NCBI RefSeq assembly: GCF_029852145.1
Contig: NC_079973.1
Location: 13,474,385-13,538,384 of the forward strand
DNA: 64,000 bases
Direction of reading: 5' to 3'
Origin: Microplitis mediator
Taxonomy: Eukaryota; Arthropoda; Insecta; Hymenoptera; Braconidae
Below, piece after piece: positions 1 through 11,669 of this stretch (positions within the stretch are counted from its first letter, which is position 1; every line of letters begins with the position of its first letter). Under the pieces are notes generated by a model. The model saw nothing but the letters and a program-made list of their open reading frames with translations, had not been told where the DNA came from and did not search any database. The position numbers and the translations under genes are program-made.

Positions 1-574
1 AGGCATTAATGACAATGAGTGTACCCAAACTATTTGACCAAATTCTCTCTCTATATTTTCCAATCCTGTCTCCCACTACGACTTTTCGTTCGGCCAATCA
101 AAAACAAACTTAGTGGCGGGTAGATTTGAATGTTCTGAGTAAACTTGACTCATTAACTTGGGCTATGAATACAAACATTTAGTTCTATTAATCTAATAAA
201 TTTTAATCACTTACTTTAAAGATATATAATATTTAAAGTTACCTTAAAATTTTCTGAGTATTTAGCCGCGCAGACCTGCGCATTAGAGACAATGGTGTTG
301 CTGTAGTAGGAACAAAAGGACGAGTCAAATACAGAGAGTGATCCTGGACGGATGAGTCAAATATAGAGATTTTACTGTAGTATAATCATCAGGCCACTAT
401 GTCACCTCCTGTTCAACGCTACCGAAATACTTAGGTTTTTTAAATGCTTACGTCACCAAAAAATCTTAGCTCTAATGGTCATTTGTCATTTTAGTTTTAT
501 TATCGCCTTTTGTCATCGAATAACTTGCACAATGGAACTTATTCACCAAAGTTGTTATTGCCAATATTTGTATT
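1..574. other. AT-rich intergenic sequence
   Basis: I see no convincing coding exon, RNA gene or terminal inverted repeat here. Short ORFs are absent or random. Confidence 0.4.
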
Positions 575-897
575 TATTATAAGTCGATTTAATAATTGAA
601 AAGTAAATCAAAAATTTTAATTAGCCATAGCGAAAGGGGATCAACAAATTACATTCTGCTTTTAATTTCTATTTTCGAATCAAAAATTAAATAAAAAATT
701 TTAAATTCCGAACATCGGATTAGTGTTGTTTTAATTTCAAATTCTCTGCTTACACTGAAAATTATTAAAAAAAATTTAATTTTTAAATGTCTCAACTATG
801 AATGATCTTTTTATTTCGAATTCTATTATATCTGACGATCAAGAGTAAATTTAAAAATATTTAAACTTGAAGTTCAAGTAAAACAGTATTCTTTCAA
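575..897 (-). repeat. Fragment of hAT-like repeat (copy 1)
   Basis: Reverse-oriented partial copy of the AT-rich element that is complete at 13371-14744. Shared landmarks are the block with CCGAACATCGGATTAGTG, the stretch matching the GATCATTCATAGTTGAGACA block, and the AAAACAGTATTCTTTC segment. It lacks the terminal CAGGGTTGC repeats, so it is a truncated fossil. Confidence 0.7.
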
Positions 898-1356
898 AGA
901 TTCAAGTTTTCACCGCCGCCCTTCAACTTTCTGTGCGATCATTGGTACCTGAAATATCGACGATGAAAGCCAAAAAGATCATTTTCTGTTTGAAGGCTGA
1001 TATCTCTGCGACAAATCGTCCTACTAGGTTGAAAAACAAAACCAAATTGAAGCTGAATAAATTTGCTAAACGAACTATGCATTCGTTTAGTTGAAAGAAT
1101 TATTTCGCGGTCCGTGGGCTCTTTGGAAAAAATAAAAAAATTTAGAAATTTTTTGTCTCGCGGCATTTCTCATGTTTGCGCAATAACTGGAGCTTTTAGA
1201 AAATTTTGGAAAAAATGCACCAAAACTAGAGATTTCAAGCTGTAAAATGCTTTTTTTAAAATCTCGATAAGATCATTTTTCACCAAGTTACAGCCTTCCA
1301 AAAATCACTAAAAAATTTATAAAATTTTTCTGCTCCCTTAATTTTTTGCATTAGTG
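898..1356 (+). repeat. Interspersed repeat, inverted copy at 45485-45935
   Basis: About 450 bp, including CGACGATGAAAGCCAAAAAG and the end TTTTTTGCATTAGTGTA, recurs in reverse orientation at 45485-45935. The short ORFs in it are conserved only because the DNA is. Family not recognised. Confidence 0.7.
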
Positions 1357-1363
1357 TACTTAT

Positions 1364-4080
1364 AAAACATATTAAAATGAGTTTTGTTGCTAAAATTTGA
1401 GGGTTAATTACTAGGCTCAATTTTAAGGCCATTCTTCGAGGGTGCCCCCCACTTTTTTCCAAAAAATGTGGCGCCGCCTGGTGGCCGCCAGCCGCTCTAA
1501 AAAAAGTACTAGAGCTGCAAAACTTTAAAATTAAATTAAAATTATTTAAAGTAATAAAATGCAACATATGTTAATTTTTAAATGCATGAAAAAATTTATA
1601 TATTTTTTTAAAATCATTAGCTAATACTACAAAAATCTAAAACCCGAGATTGAAAAATAATATTTTCATTGACCTTGACCTGTCAATATCACATTTATTT
1701 TCTATAAGTAATTAAAAAAAAATTATAATATTTATCGAAAAAAGGGCTTCGTACAAGCAATTTTATAAACTCGTAGAATATTAAAAGAATTACTTACAGT
1801 AATTATAAATACCCAGTTGAGCGTAGTTTCTTTAATAAATTTCAACACAATATTCGCCATTTAGTAACTTTTTATTTTGACAGATGTAAACATCAGGTCT
1901 GTATAATTTTTTGGGTGCACGCGAAGGTGCTTGAATATAGTAGCGGGAAAAAATTAATTTAATAAATTTATTCCTTTCAATCAGAGCAATAATAGAGTTC
2001 TATATATCATTACTTTATTTAATTTTACTAATAAATAAAAATTTTTTTGATTCAAAGTATTAAATAAAAAAAAAGGTATATATATGTAATTGAATGTGAT
2101 TACACCTGACTAATTGTCAGACCAGTGACCATACACTGTAAAATATTACGGTGTAAAAATTAGACCCGGAGGACTAATGGGACATTGAGGCAAAATGGGA
2201 CATTGAGACAAAGAGGGCCACTGAGGCAAATTGGTCCCCAAAAAATTATTAACATAAGAAGTATTCGGGGCGTGGGGAGGGGCAAAATGGGTCACTGAGG
2301 CAAAATGGTCCCCCAAAATGTTTTAGCATGAAAATTTTAGAGGCGGCGGTAAAATGGGCTGGAAGACTTTGAAATATATATATAGGGGAAGACGAGTGGC
2401 AAAATGGGCTCCTTAGGAAAAAAATTTTCAAATCCTCAGTTTTTTTTTACTCGTTTTACTTTTTTTTACTCCCTTGCCAAGTATTTGACCTTAATTCATT
2501 CTGTCTATTAAAAATAAAAAATCGTAAAATGTGGGGCAAATGGGCCCCCCTCAAAAAGTTTTGATAATGTGAGTTTTTCAGCTTATTTCACTTTTTTTTC
2601 TTTCGGCTGAGTTTTTGGTGTTAATTTGCTGTGTCTATCAAAATTAAAAAATCCTGAAAAGTTGGGTAAAACGGCCCCCCAACAAAACTCAATGTATGTT
2701 TCTCGCTTGTTTTATGTTTCGCGCCAAAACATATAATGTTTCAAATAAATTGCGCATGCAGTTTTTAAAGCCCGTCTGCTCATTTTACCCCCCTTCACCC
2801 AAAACTTTTCATGCTAAAATTTTTGGGGGACCATTTTGCCCCAATGTCCATTTTTACCCATTCTTCCACCCAAACACATTTCATCTTCAAAATTTTGTGG
2901 GGCCCATTTTACCTCAGTGGCCCTTTTTGCCTCAATGTCCCATTTTGCCTCAATGTCCTATTAGTCCTCCGGGTCTAATTTTTACACCGTAATATTTTAC
3001 AGTGTATGGTCACTGGTCTGACAATTAGTCAGGTGTAATCACATTCAATTACATATATATACCTTTTTTTTTATTTAATACTTTGAATCAAAAAAATTTT
3101 TATTTATTAGTAAAATTAAATAAAGTAATGATATATAGAACTCTATTATTGCTCTGATTGAAAGGAATAAATTTATTAAAATAATTTTTTCCCGCTACTA
3201 TATTCAAGCACCTTCGCGTGCACCCAAAAAATTATACAGACCTGATGTTTACATCTGTTAAAATAAAAAGTTACTAAATGGCGAATATTGTGTTGAAATT
3301 TATTAAAGAAACTACGCTCAACTGGGTATTTATAATTACTGTAAGTAATTCTTTTAATATTCTACGAGTTTATAAAATTGCTTGTACGAAGCCCTTTTTT
3401 CGATAAATATTATAATTTTTTTTTAATTACTTATAGAAAATAAATGTGATATTGACAGGTCAAGGTCAATGAAAATATTATTTTTCAATCTCGGGTTTTA
3501 GATTTTTGTAGTATTAGCTAATGATTTTAAAAAAATATATAAATTTTTTCATGCATTTAAAAATTAACATATGTTGCATTTTATTACTTTAAATAATTTT
3601 AATTTAATTTTAAAGTTTTGCAGCTCTAGTACTTTTTTTAGAGCGGCTGGCGGCCACCAGGCGGCGCCACATTTTTTGGAAAAAAGTGGGGGGCACCCTC
3701 GAAGAATGGCCTTAAAGGTGTGATGAAGTTGTTGACCCTCAAATTCTAACCTACTACGAACGAGGTTATCTTTTTTATTACATGTCTATAAAATGTAAAA
3801 ATAACAATATTTATAGTGTTATTAAATTATTTTTTATAATACAGGTATAAATTGACATTAAATATGTATTTTTATAAATAAAAGATCATATTTAGATCTT
3901 CAAAGTATATTTTTGGAGTGATAAAATGGACGAAAAAAAAATAAACCAGAGAAGTTTTAACAAATGATTTTAATTTTTTTATTTATTATTTTATAGCATG
4001 ACTAATTATTTATATTTTAAATATCGAAAAAAAACTATGCATTTGTTATAAAAAATTTTTTTCCAGTCACACTTAAAATT
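1364..4080 (+). repeat. Older repeat split by the 1427-3711 insertion
   Basis: The sequence on both sides of the 2.3-kb foldback (1364-1426 and 3712 to about 4080) aligns continuously with 21458 to about 21990, where no foldback is present. Shared blocks include CTAGGCTCAATTTTAA and TGTCTATAAAATGTAAAAAT. The 21.5-kb copy is internal to another TTAA-flanked element (21103-22328), so this is probably a relative of that element. Confidence 0.7.
1427..3711. mobile_element. piggyBac-like foldback element with TTAA target duplication
   Basis: A 2285-bp element with arms of roughly 750 bp in inverted orientation (outer ends GGCCATTCTTCGAGGG and its complement), flanked by TTAA at 1423-1426 and 3712-3715. 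The about 760-bp centre is a degenerate run of short phrases around CAAAATGGG and ACATTGAGG. A TTAA duplication is the hallmark of piggyBac-type transposition. No transposase is encoded, so it is non-autonomous. A smaller relative with similar ends lies at 43214-43699. Confidence 0.85.
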
Positions 4081-4666
4081 GTCAACGAGGAAGAACCGTC
4101 AGTAAAGCACCCCTAGCGCTTTCGCGCTTGAGGTGTGCAAAATTTTTGACTGCTTACAGTACTTAGAAATTTTTATGAACATGGGACTTTTGGTGTAAAC
4201 TTCGTGTATACTCGGTGTATATTGGCAGGGTGTGGAGTATAGGGTGGGGACAATCGAATCGATTGTAGCGCCTGCAGTGGACGAAATACGCGTTAAATCG
4301 CACTTGTCTTGTGAATAGTTAAATGAAAGCAGTGTTAAAAAATAAGAACAAGTAGTTGTTGTGTTGTTAATTGCAAAAATACTGACAGAAATAGTAATTG
4401 CAAGTTTTATACATTTCTATCCATGATGCTCATCTTTGGCTAAAAATTATTACGGGGAATTTTTTAAATTACAAATTTTTAACACAAAGTATTTTTAATT
4501 ATTGAGTTTTTAAATTTAAAATTACGAATAATTGAAATCACTTTAATTTCTTTACTTAATGCAAATTAATAATTTTAGCTTTGAAAAAATTATAATTATA
4601 ATTATTTTAACTTATTTGTTATTATGACTATTATTGTTGTTATTATTATTATTACAAGCTAACCTT
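4081..4666. other. Intergenic, unassigned
   Basis: No gene seen. It holds a small hairpin around 4105-4140 (AGCGCTTTCGCGCTTG) and a GC-richer patch at 4200-4285. The end is AT-rich with a short TTATTA run. Confidence 0.3.
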
Positions 4667-5975
4667 CCCGACTAGAAATTTTTAGGTGCAACCACTTGGG
4701 AACCAATTGGGTTGCCCAATGGGGACCCTACATTGGGATGTAACGCAGAAACGTACTTGGGCCCCGATCGGGCAATCCCAATAGGTTCCCAATTGGGTAA
4801 GACCTACGTAATCCCAAACGTGCGATCCCTATTAAAAGAAAAATTAAATTGCAAAAAAAAAATAAAATAATTTTAATTAGATCCGAATTTTAGTCTATTG
4901 TATTAGAAGCTTTGATGCTATCCACTGCGCTGACCCACGTATCCAATCGCGTGAGTGTAAATAGTATATTTATCATATTACTAAAGAATAACTTGAAGAA
5001 ATAAAAAATCCGTGATGCAATAATCGACGTACTCTTTGTATAAATATATTATTGTTTTGTACTTTGTTTAATCTTTAGCCAGTAAACAAAATATTAAAAA
5101 AAAATTAAAAAATTTTACGATCAAATGGATTACCAAATTAAAACTCAGGGTACTTCAAGTAAATCAAGAAAAAATTAGTTAATAAAAATTTTAGTCGATC
5201 AAAATTATACTAGAAAAAATTGAAAAGAGAAGAGGGAGGGACACAAAACAGAATATCCTATTCAGAAGAAGCGAAAAATAATTTGATTTGAAAATTAAAT
5301 AAATTTGATAAAATGAAATTGTTTATAAACAATTTAGATAAATAAAAAAGTAATTTTAACATAAATATTGTGTACAAGCGTAAAAAAACAATTTTTTTTT
5401 ATTATTAAATTTTTGAAAAAAAAAAAAATTTTCAACAACAAATTTTGAGCATTTCAAATTGTATATGAATCATAAAAGTTATTGAAATAATAATAATTTT
5501 TGCATTGGGATATCCCAATAAGTTCCCAACTGGGTCCCGATGTGGCAAAACCAATGTAAGTTATTTATTTTTGCATTGGGCTATCCCAACGAGTTCCCAA
5601 TTGGGTCCCGACGTGGCAAAACCAGTCAAAGTTATTTATTTTTCCATTGGGCTATCCCAACGAGTTCCCAATTGGGTCCCGATGTGGCAAAACCAATAAA
5701 AGTTATTTATTCTTGCGTTGGGATATCCCAGTAAGTTCCCAATTGGGTCCCGATGTGGCAAAACCAGTCAAAGTTATTTATTTTTGCATTGGGCTATCCC
5801 AACGAGTTCCCAATTGGGTCCCACTTAGGAAAAACTGATGCTGGGTAGGTGATTTTTGCATTGGGATATCCCAACAAGTTCCCGATCGGGTTCTGACTGG
5901 GATAGCCCGACTGGGCATGCCACAGCGATTCCCAATTGGGGCCCAATATATGTATTGGGACAATTTCTAGTCGGG
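4667..5975. mobile_element. Non-autonomous element with CCCGACTAGAAATT ends
   Basis: Inverted terminal repeats CCCGACTAGAAATT (4667) and its complement ending at 5975, with phrases built on CCCAATTGGG near both ends. The interior is AT-rich and carries a 71-bp tandem array (5501-5857). No transposase. Direct flanks are TT on both sides, too short to fix the superfamily. Confidence 0.75.
5501..5857. repeat. 71-bp tandem repeat array, five units
   Basis: The phrase TGCATTGGG (or a one-base variant) recurs at 5501, 5572, 5643, 5714, 5785 and 5857, giving a period of 71 bp. Each unit carries TCCCAATTGGGTCCCGA or a near variant. The overlapping ORFs in several frames are artefacts of the repeat. 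Confidence 0.9.
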
Positions 5976-6265
5976 TTATGTCGTTCAAAATAATATTTAT
6001 TTTGTATTTATTAAAATTTTTTATACTTATTTTTTTCAGTACAATCTACTCTATATTTTTCCACCTTTCAAATGTGGTATCACACATATATTTCGCAATC
6101 TTTAAAAATTTTAATTATTTGTTTATAAAAACTTTCCGTATTCTCTCTGTGCTTTTTGAGGATGATTTAATGCGGTCGACAGATGTCGTTTTCGTCGCGC
6201 ACCCGGCCAATACGCCGCGTATATTTGGTGTATACTTAGTAGATAGCGATCCGCTAGGACATTTC
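5976..6265. other. Intergenic, unassigned
   Basis: AT-rich with one GC-richer patch at 6165-6250. An open frame across it is short and has no recognisable domain. Confidence 0.3.
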
Positions 6266-6350
6266 AATATTTTTAAACTTACTCTTGATTGTCAGATATA
6301 ATAGAATTTGGAATAAAAAGATCATTCATAGTTGAGACATTTAAGAATTA

Positions 6351-6577
6351 CATTTTCTCACCTCCGGGCGGAAAGCGTCAACTTTCGTCCCGCTGTGCAA
6401 AACGAAGTTGCCGCTTTCCGCCTCCGTCGAGGAGAAAAATAGTATACACTCCTCGGGAAGTAAATAAGAAAGCCTCAGATCACATGTTTGTTGACCTCGG
6501 CTTCGCCTCGGCCAACAATTACATGTGATCTGAGACATTTCTTACTTTACTTCCCTAGGTGTGTAAAATACTATTTT
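6351..6577 (+). mobile_element. GC-rich double-hairpin element, copy 1
   Basis: About 225 bp made of two adjacent hairpins. The first is GC-rich (CCGGGCGGAAAGCGTCAACT paired with CGAAGTTGCCGCTTTCCGCC). The second has arms around GGGAAGTAAATAAGAAAG and CTCAGATCACATGT. Nearly identical reverse copies lie at 34755-34976 and 36972-37193, which suggests recent spread. It has no plausible protein; the shared 60-residue frame is DNA identity only. Confidence 0.75.
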
Positions 6578-7387
6578 AACTTCCCGCTAAGAAAATTGTA
6601 AATTTTCAAAAATTCGGGAAGTTATTGGTTTCGGTCCGATTTACGAAAATCGAATTTCCATCAGATGTCGACGTTTCGAGGTCCTAGGAAGCTATCCTGA
6701 CTAATTTCACGATGATGTCCGAGTGTATGTATGTGTGTACGTACGTACGTACGTACGTACGTACGTACGTATGTATGTATGTAAATATTCATAACTCTTG
6801 AACGGATGAACCGATTTTGATCGTTGAGGTGTCATTCGACGCGGCTTGTTAATGTCTTGAGGCCGTAGAAATTTGAACTTAATCGGTAGGGTGCGTTCAG
6901 AGATATTTCAAAAATAAAATTTTTTTAAAAATGTTTTATTTGGATAACTTCCAATTTGCTCGATGGATTGATTCCAAAATCTAATCAGCTCTAAAACTCT
7001 ATAAGCCGCGTCGAATGCCACCTCAACCATCAAAATCGGTTTATTCGTTGAAGAGAAACCGTTGACGAAAGAATTCAAAAAAAATTTTTTCCTTGGTTTT
7101 TTTGAAATTTCTCAAAAACGGCTGAATAAATCAATTTCAAAATTCGACCAGCTTTAGAACTTGATAAAACGCGTCGATTGCCACCTCAACCATCAAAATC
7201 GGTTAATTCGTTCGCGAGATATCGTGGAAGAAAGAAATGCTAAAAAATGGTTTTTTACAAAACAATGGCATACAAAAGTATTTGCGAGCTCGAAGAGCTC
7301 GAAAATATATTCACAATAATGTTTTCGAGCTCAGCGAGCTCGAAAACAGCGGGAAGTTTTGGGGCTGGCCCGCAGGGTCAACTGACA
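6578..7387 (+). mobile_element. Interspersed element with ACTTCCCGCTAAG start, copy 1
   Basis: Begins AACTTCCCGCTAAGAAAATT, contains an (ACGT)n/(ATGT)n microsatellite at about 6725-6785, repeated blocks around GAACGGATGAACCGATTTTG, and ends near CAGCGGGAAGTTTTGGGGC followed by GGCCCGCAGGGTCAAC. Other copies: 10332-11118 (reverse), 35113-35925, and fragments at 46720-47000 and 62102-62350. Family not recognised; no coding potential. Confidence 0.75.
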
Positions 7388-7901
7388 GACCGATTTTTTT
7401 AATAATTTTTAGTGTAAACAGAGAATTTAAAATTAAAACAACATTAATCCGATGTTCGGAATTAAAAATTTTTTATTTAATTATTGATTCGAAAATAGAA
7501 AATTAAAAAACAGAATGTAATTTTTTAATCCCCTTTAGCTATGGCTAATTAAAATTTATGATTTACTTTTCAATTATTAAATATGGAATTAGAAATTAGA
7601 AAGAAATTTTTTAATCTGGTTTTCCGAATTTAAATTTTTTATTTAATGTTTTATTTGAAAACGTAGATTTAAAAACTAAGCCATTATATTTTAACGCTAC
7701 TTTACGAATTGAAAATTTGACATTTAATTTTTAATTAAAAAATGTTGGATTAAAAATTAAAAAATTATTTTTAACTCAAAGTTATTAGATTAAAAATTTA
7801 AAAACCGTTTTTAATTTGTGCTTTTTTAATTATGAAATATAAAAAAAAATTTAATTGAAGCACTAATGCAATTATAAATTCAATGCGCTATTTGCAACCC
7901 C

Positions 7902-8765
7902 GGATTAATTCCATTAAATCTATTTTATTTGTAATTGTCGCAAAATGTAGAAGGTAATTGATTAATCTTAATTTGAAACAAATGATTTCTTCAATTATTT
8001 TTTTATTTTTATTAATTACCAGCGCGTCAGTTACACGTCATTTTATCATTTTATTAATAAATTTATTTATTATATTAATTTATAATTAAGTATAAAAAAT
8101 AATACATTTTTTTTACGCTGTTTGTGTACCGCTACTAATTTTTCTTTACTTAAAAATCTACTTAATAATTAAATAAATAACATTTATTAAACTACTTCAA
8201 TCGCGACATTTTTTTTTTTTTTTTTTTTTTTTTTTCATACGTGGAAAATATTGACGTTTTTTTTTCTCATCAGTATTAAATTCGATCAGTTTACAAAGAA
8301 TAGCGTCTTTCGTTTGGCTAAACAAATTTTTATAGTGTTCGTAGAAAACATGAAACAGTAGGAATTTAATCTTATAAATTGATTTTTTTTTTTACATTAA
8401 AATTGAGACATTCCATATCTATATATTTTAATTTGTATAATAATAATAATAATAATTTTTTTTTAGTTACAGAGAGATAATTACCGTCTGGTCCCCGCAG
8501 CCTTCAGAATACACCGAGATGTATCGGTTGGCTAATAATTTTGTGGTCAGTAATTTCAGCATACACCTCATAGTATTCTGTATGCGCCAAAATGTCTGAT
8601 GTTAGTTGCAAGATTAGACTATATCGAAACTTTCCTACCCAAAGTTTGACAAAATTATCATTTATTATAGGTGTCCAAGTAGCAGAGACAACTTTAAGGT
8701 GGGGTAAAGATGACTCATAAGGGGGGAAGCTGGTCTGAGATAAAAAAAAGCGCATATTAAGCGCA
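7902..8765. other. AT-rich intergenic with poly(T)
   Basis: Contains a poly(T) run at about 8210-8236 and an (AAT)n run at about 8440-8455. The stretch 8697-8760 resembles one end of the 30058-30772 palindrome (phrase GGGGGGAAGCTGGTCTGAGA), a solitary end fragment. No gene seen. Confidence 0.35.
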
Positions 8766-9300
8766 CAGAGATACACTCTGGCAAGAGCAATGGGAATCTC
8801 CGGAATTTCTGTCCGGTCATGGCCAGTTTAATGAGTACTTGCATCGCATGGGGATCCGAACCGATCCTTATTGTCAATATTGTCCGCAAGTTGTCGACTC
8901 TGCCGAGCACATCTTCTTTTTCTGTCAGCAATGGTCTGAAATACGACTACGCTTTCAGAATGAGAAGGAAGTGCCCTCTGAGGCTGACTTGGTTATATCT
9001 TGGATGTTGGCGACGCAGGACAATTGGACGAGCATGACTGAGTACGTGAGTGAAGTTTTAAAGAAAAAGAAGATGGAAGAGATCGAGTGAGATGAAAACA
9101 ACGGCGACGACGAGATGAAGAGGAAGACTATGGTTAGCGAAGTAACGCTAACGCGGTCCCGCGCCATAGGTCTTGGAGAGGAAGTGAGTGAGGTTTTTAG
9201 CAGGTAGGGCCCCTAAGGATGCATCCAATGTACTTATACCAACATCTTTAAGTAATAAATCCTTAGAGAAAGAGTCCGGCACACGGGAGGCTCTACAAAA
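8766..9300 (+). mobile_element. 3' end of a non-LTR retrotransposon (LINE)
   Basis: An open frame from about 8766 to the stop at 9090 encodes the typical C-terminus of a Jockey/R1-type reverse transcriptase ORF. It reads ...WQEQWESPEFLSGHGQFNEY and then the zinc-knuckle-like C-x2-C-x7-H-x4-C block (YCQYCPQVVDSAEH), ending in a Lys/Glu-rich tail. The reverse-transcriptase domain itself is missing, so the copy is 5'-truncated, as is usual for LINEs. The 3' untranslated part runs to roughly 9300; no clear poly(A) or target duplication is seen. Confidence 0.8.
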
Positions 9301-9542
9301 CACATACAGATCATCAGTATTTTCAAAGCCAAATTTTACCTCCTACGGTGCGTAAATGCATTTTTCCCTCGCTCACTTCCACAAAAAAAAAAAAAAAAAA
9401 AAAAACTAAGGAACTAAGTGAAAAAGTAAGATTATATTGTCATCCCAATAAGAGAATGCACCTCGGGTGTCGTCGGTTTTTACTCCCACTCTGGATGTTT
9501 TATGTGTTAAATGTTCTCCCACTTTTCTGTGCGCACGCGTAG

Positions 9543-10160
9543 TTCATAAATGTTCGGTGGTGGGGACAATTTCCGAGGTGTATTCTCTTGCTGGGACCAA
9601 TTTATGTGAGGTCAAACAGGGCTGAAATAATTCACGACTTAGATTCGAATACCTGTTTATTGGACGTTCAAAGCAAAATTGAAACAAAATTAACCGACAT
9701 TGCATACATAATTGCTAAAAAAGGTGATGCGATTGATTTTGAAAATTTCAACCGATCCGAGGCAAAAAAAATTGCTCAGGACTATTATGAAGCTATCAAT
9801 GTCTGCGATAAACGTATAGATCATATCAACACCACAATTAGGAAAAATTACGCTGCAATTAAGGTCCGAGTGATAGTAAGTGCAATCTTATCTATATCTA
9901 ACTATTATTTGTCATAAATTTTTGATTCCAAGTAATTTTTTTTGGCATTTCGTAAGCGATTGGTCCATTACGCCTCCATCAATGTCGACGATTTCGAAGA
10001 AGCACCGCAAGGAGCAATGCCAAGAACATCAGTACGAGAAGAACGAGTTGAACGGACTTTAAAATCTACGAAGCGGCAAAGAACGATGGATATAACTGTC
10101 GAAGAAAGCAAACGTATTGAGCAAACTACCAGGCTCAGAAAACGCCCAAGAAAGGAATGA
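9543..10160 (+). CDS. Unrecognised two-exon gene fragment (3' end), possibly nuclear
   Basis: Two frames join across a short intron. Exon A is open from 9543 to 9875 and ends at a good donor (ATA|GTAAGTGC). Exon B starts at 9957 after GTAAG and ends at the stop at 10158-10160. Phase 0 is kept, and the product is about 178 residues. Exon A is acidic/helical (DVQSKIETKLTDIAYIIA). Exon B is highly charged with basic clusters (RTLKSTKRQRT, RLRKRPRKE), resembling nuclear localisation signals. There is no in-frame ATG near the start, so the 5' part is missing or lies in an unfound exon. The LINE fragment lies just upstream. I do not recognise the family; it may be a partial gene or a pseudogene. 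Confidence 0.4.
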
Positions 10161-10331
10161 CTCTTGAAGGGTAAGATGCCATCTGAGTAAAATATGGAAG
10201 TTTGGTGAGCGGATGATTTGATCAATTCTGCTGGTATAATTCACTCAAAAATCGATGTAACATCTTCTGTAGTCATTGGATTATTCGTATAATTGACAAT
10301 TTAATTAATTTTCTCACGATTTCGGTAGAAA

Positions 10332-11118
10332 AAAATCGGTCTATCAGTTGACCCTGCGAGCCAGCCTCGAAACTTCCCGCTGTTTTCGAGCTCCTTGAGC
10401 TCGAAAAAATTGTTGTGGATACATTTTCGAACTCGAAAATACTTTTCTATGCCGTTCTTTTCGAAAAAAACTTTTTTACCATTTTTTCTCCGACGATATC
10501 TCTCAAACGAATTGACCGAATGAGACGGTTGAGGTGGCAATCGACGAGTTTTACCAAGTTCTAAAGCTGATCAAATTTTGAAATTGATTTATCGAGTAGT
10601 TTTTGAGAAATTTAAAAAAAAACTAAAAAAAATTTTTTTTTTAATTCTTCTGACAACGGTTTCTTTTGAACGAACGAACCGATTTTGATGGTTGAGGTGG
10701 CATTCGACGTGGCTCATAAAGTTTTAGAGCCCAGTTGATTTTGGAATCAATCCATCAAGCACATTAGAAGTTATAAAAAAAAACGTTTTTGAAAAAATTT
10801 TACTTTTGGAATATCTCTGAACGAGCCCTACCGATCAAGCTCAATTTTTCACGGCTTCAAGATATTAACAAGCCGCGTCGAATGACACCTTAAAGTTCAA
10901 AATCGGTTCATCCGTTCAACAGATACAGGTATTTACATACGTACGTACATACATACATACAGATACTCGGACATCATTCTGAAAATAGTCAGAATAGCTT
11001 CCTAGGACCTCAAAACGTCAAGATCTCTTCGAAATTCGATTTTCGTAAATCGGACAGAAACTAATAACTTCCCAAATTTTCGAAAATTTCCAATTTTCGT
11101 AACGAGAAGTTAAAAATA
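10332..11118 (-). mobile_element. Interspersed element with ACTTCCCGCTAAG start, copy 2
   Basis: Reverse copy of 6578-7387. Shared landmarks include TTGACCCTGCGAGCCAGCC at one end, the phrases about GAACGAACCGATTTTGATGG and CAAGCCGCGTCGAATG, and a short GTACGTACATAC microsatellite. It is more diverged than the 6.6-kb and 35.1-kb copies. Confidence 0.75.
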
Positions 11119-11669
11119 AAATCATTGAAAACATTAGAATAACATATGAAAGGGCACTAAAGGAACCCATCACATGAGTGAATTTCGGTAATGACCGAGA
11201 CTGAGTCTCGTGAAGTGAAGTAGTGGGGACTGTGAGCGACGCTGTAGACTATCCCCACTTTGGCACCGCAGGTACGATTTTGTCCGACTTCGCCGTTAAA
11301 GGATTAATAAAGAAAGTACTCTAAAAAAAAAAAAACACAAAAACATACTCTTTTTTTTCGTATCTCAGACCCCTTTCCCCTCTTAGGCAGATATATTTTC
11401 GGTGACATAAATTTCTAATCATTTTGTCAACATTTTGATGCCTTATCAATATGTCAAAAAACAGCCTAAAAAACTGATATCGTATATATGTCACAAAGTC
11501 AAGTGTGCTACTCGGGTGTAAAAATTTCGTTGAACCATGAAATATCTTAACTTGTGAGTAATTTTTTTTAACCATTCCTATTCTTAATAATAATAATAAT
11601 AATTTGCTGTTAGTTATTTAATATATATGAATGCTAATGCATTCATATATTCTTTGATTGGTGTTTTAA
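11119..11669. other. Intergenic with a solitary element end
   Basis: 11325-11390 resembles the outer end of the 30058-30772 palindrome (TATCTCAGACCCCTTTCCCC). A small perfect hairpin lies at about 11622-11650 (ATGAATGCTAATGCATTCAT). An (AAT)n run precedes it. No gene seen. Confidence 0.35.

Larger units (their letters stand above)
6266..7901 (+). mobile_element. hAT-like repeat (copy 2), interrupted at 6351-7387
   Basis: The left piece (6266-6350) and right piece (7388-7901) together match the continuous element at 13371-14744. The right end TTTGCAACCCCGG resembles the TTTGCAACCCTG terminus of that copy. The gap holds two other elements (6351-6577 and 6578-7387) that jumped in later. Confidence 0.7.

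Noticed and set aside
2249..2992. Small ORFs in the centre of the 1427-3711 foldback
   Set aside because: Low-complexity Phe/Pro-rich frames in degenerate short repeats; no transposase motif (no DDD triad context).
5501..5857. CRISPR-like array
   Set aside because: Units are 71-bp tandem copies with no unique spacers, inside a transposon in a eukaryotic genome.
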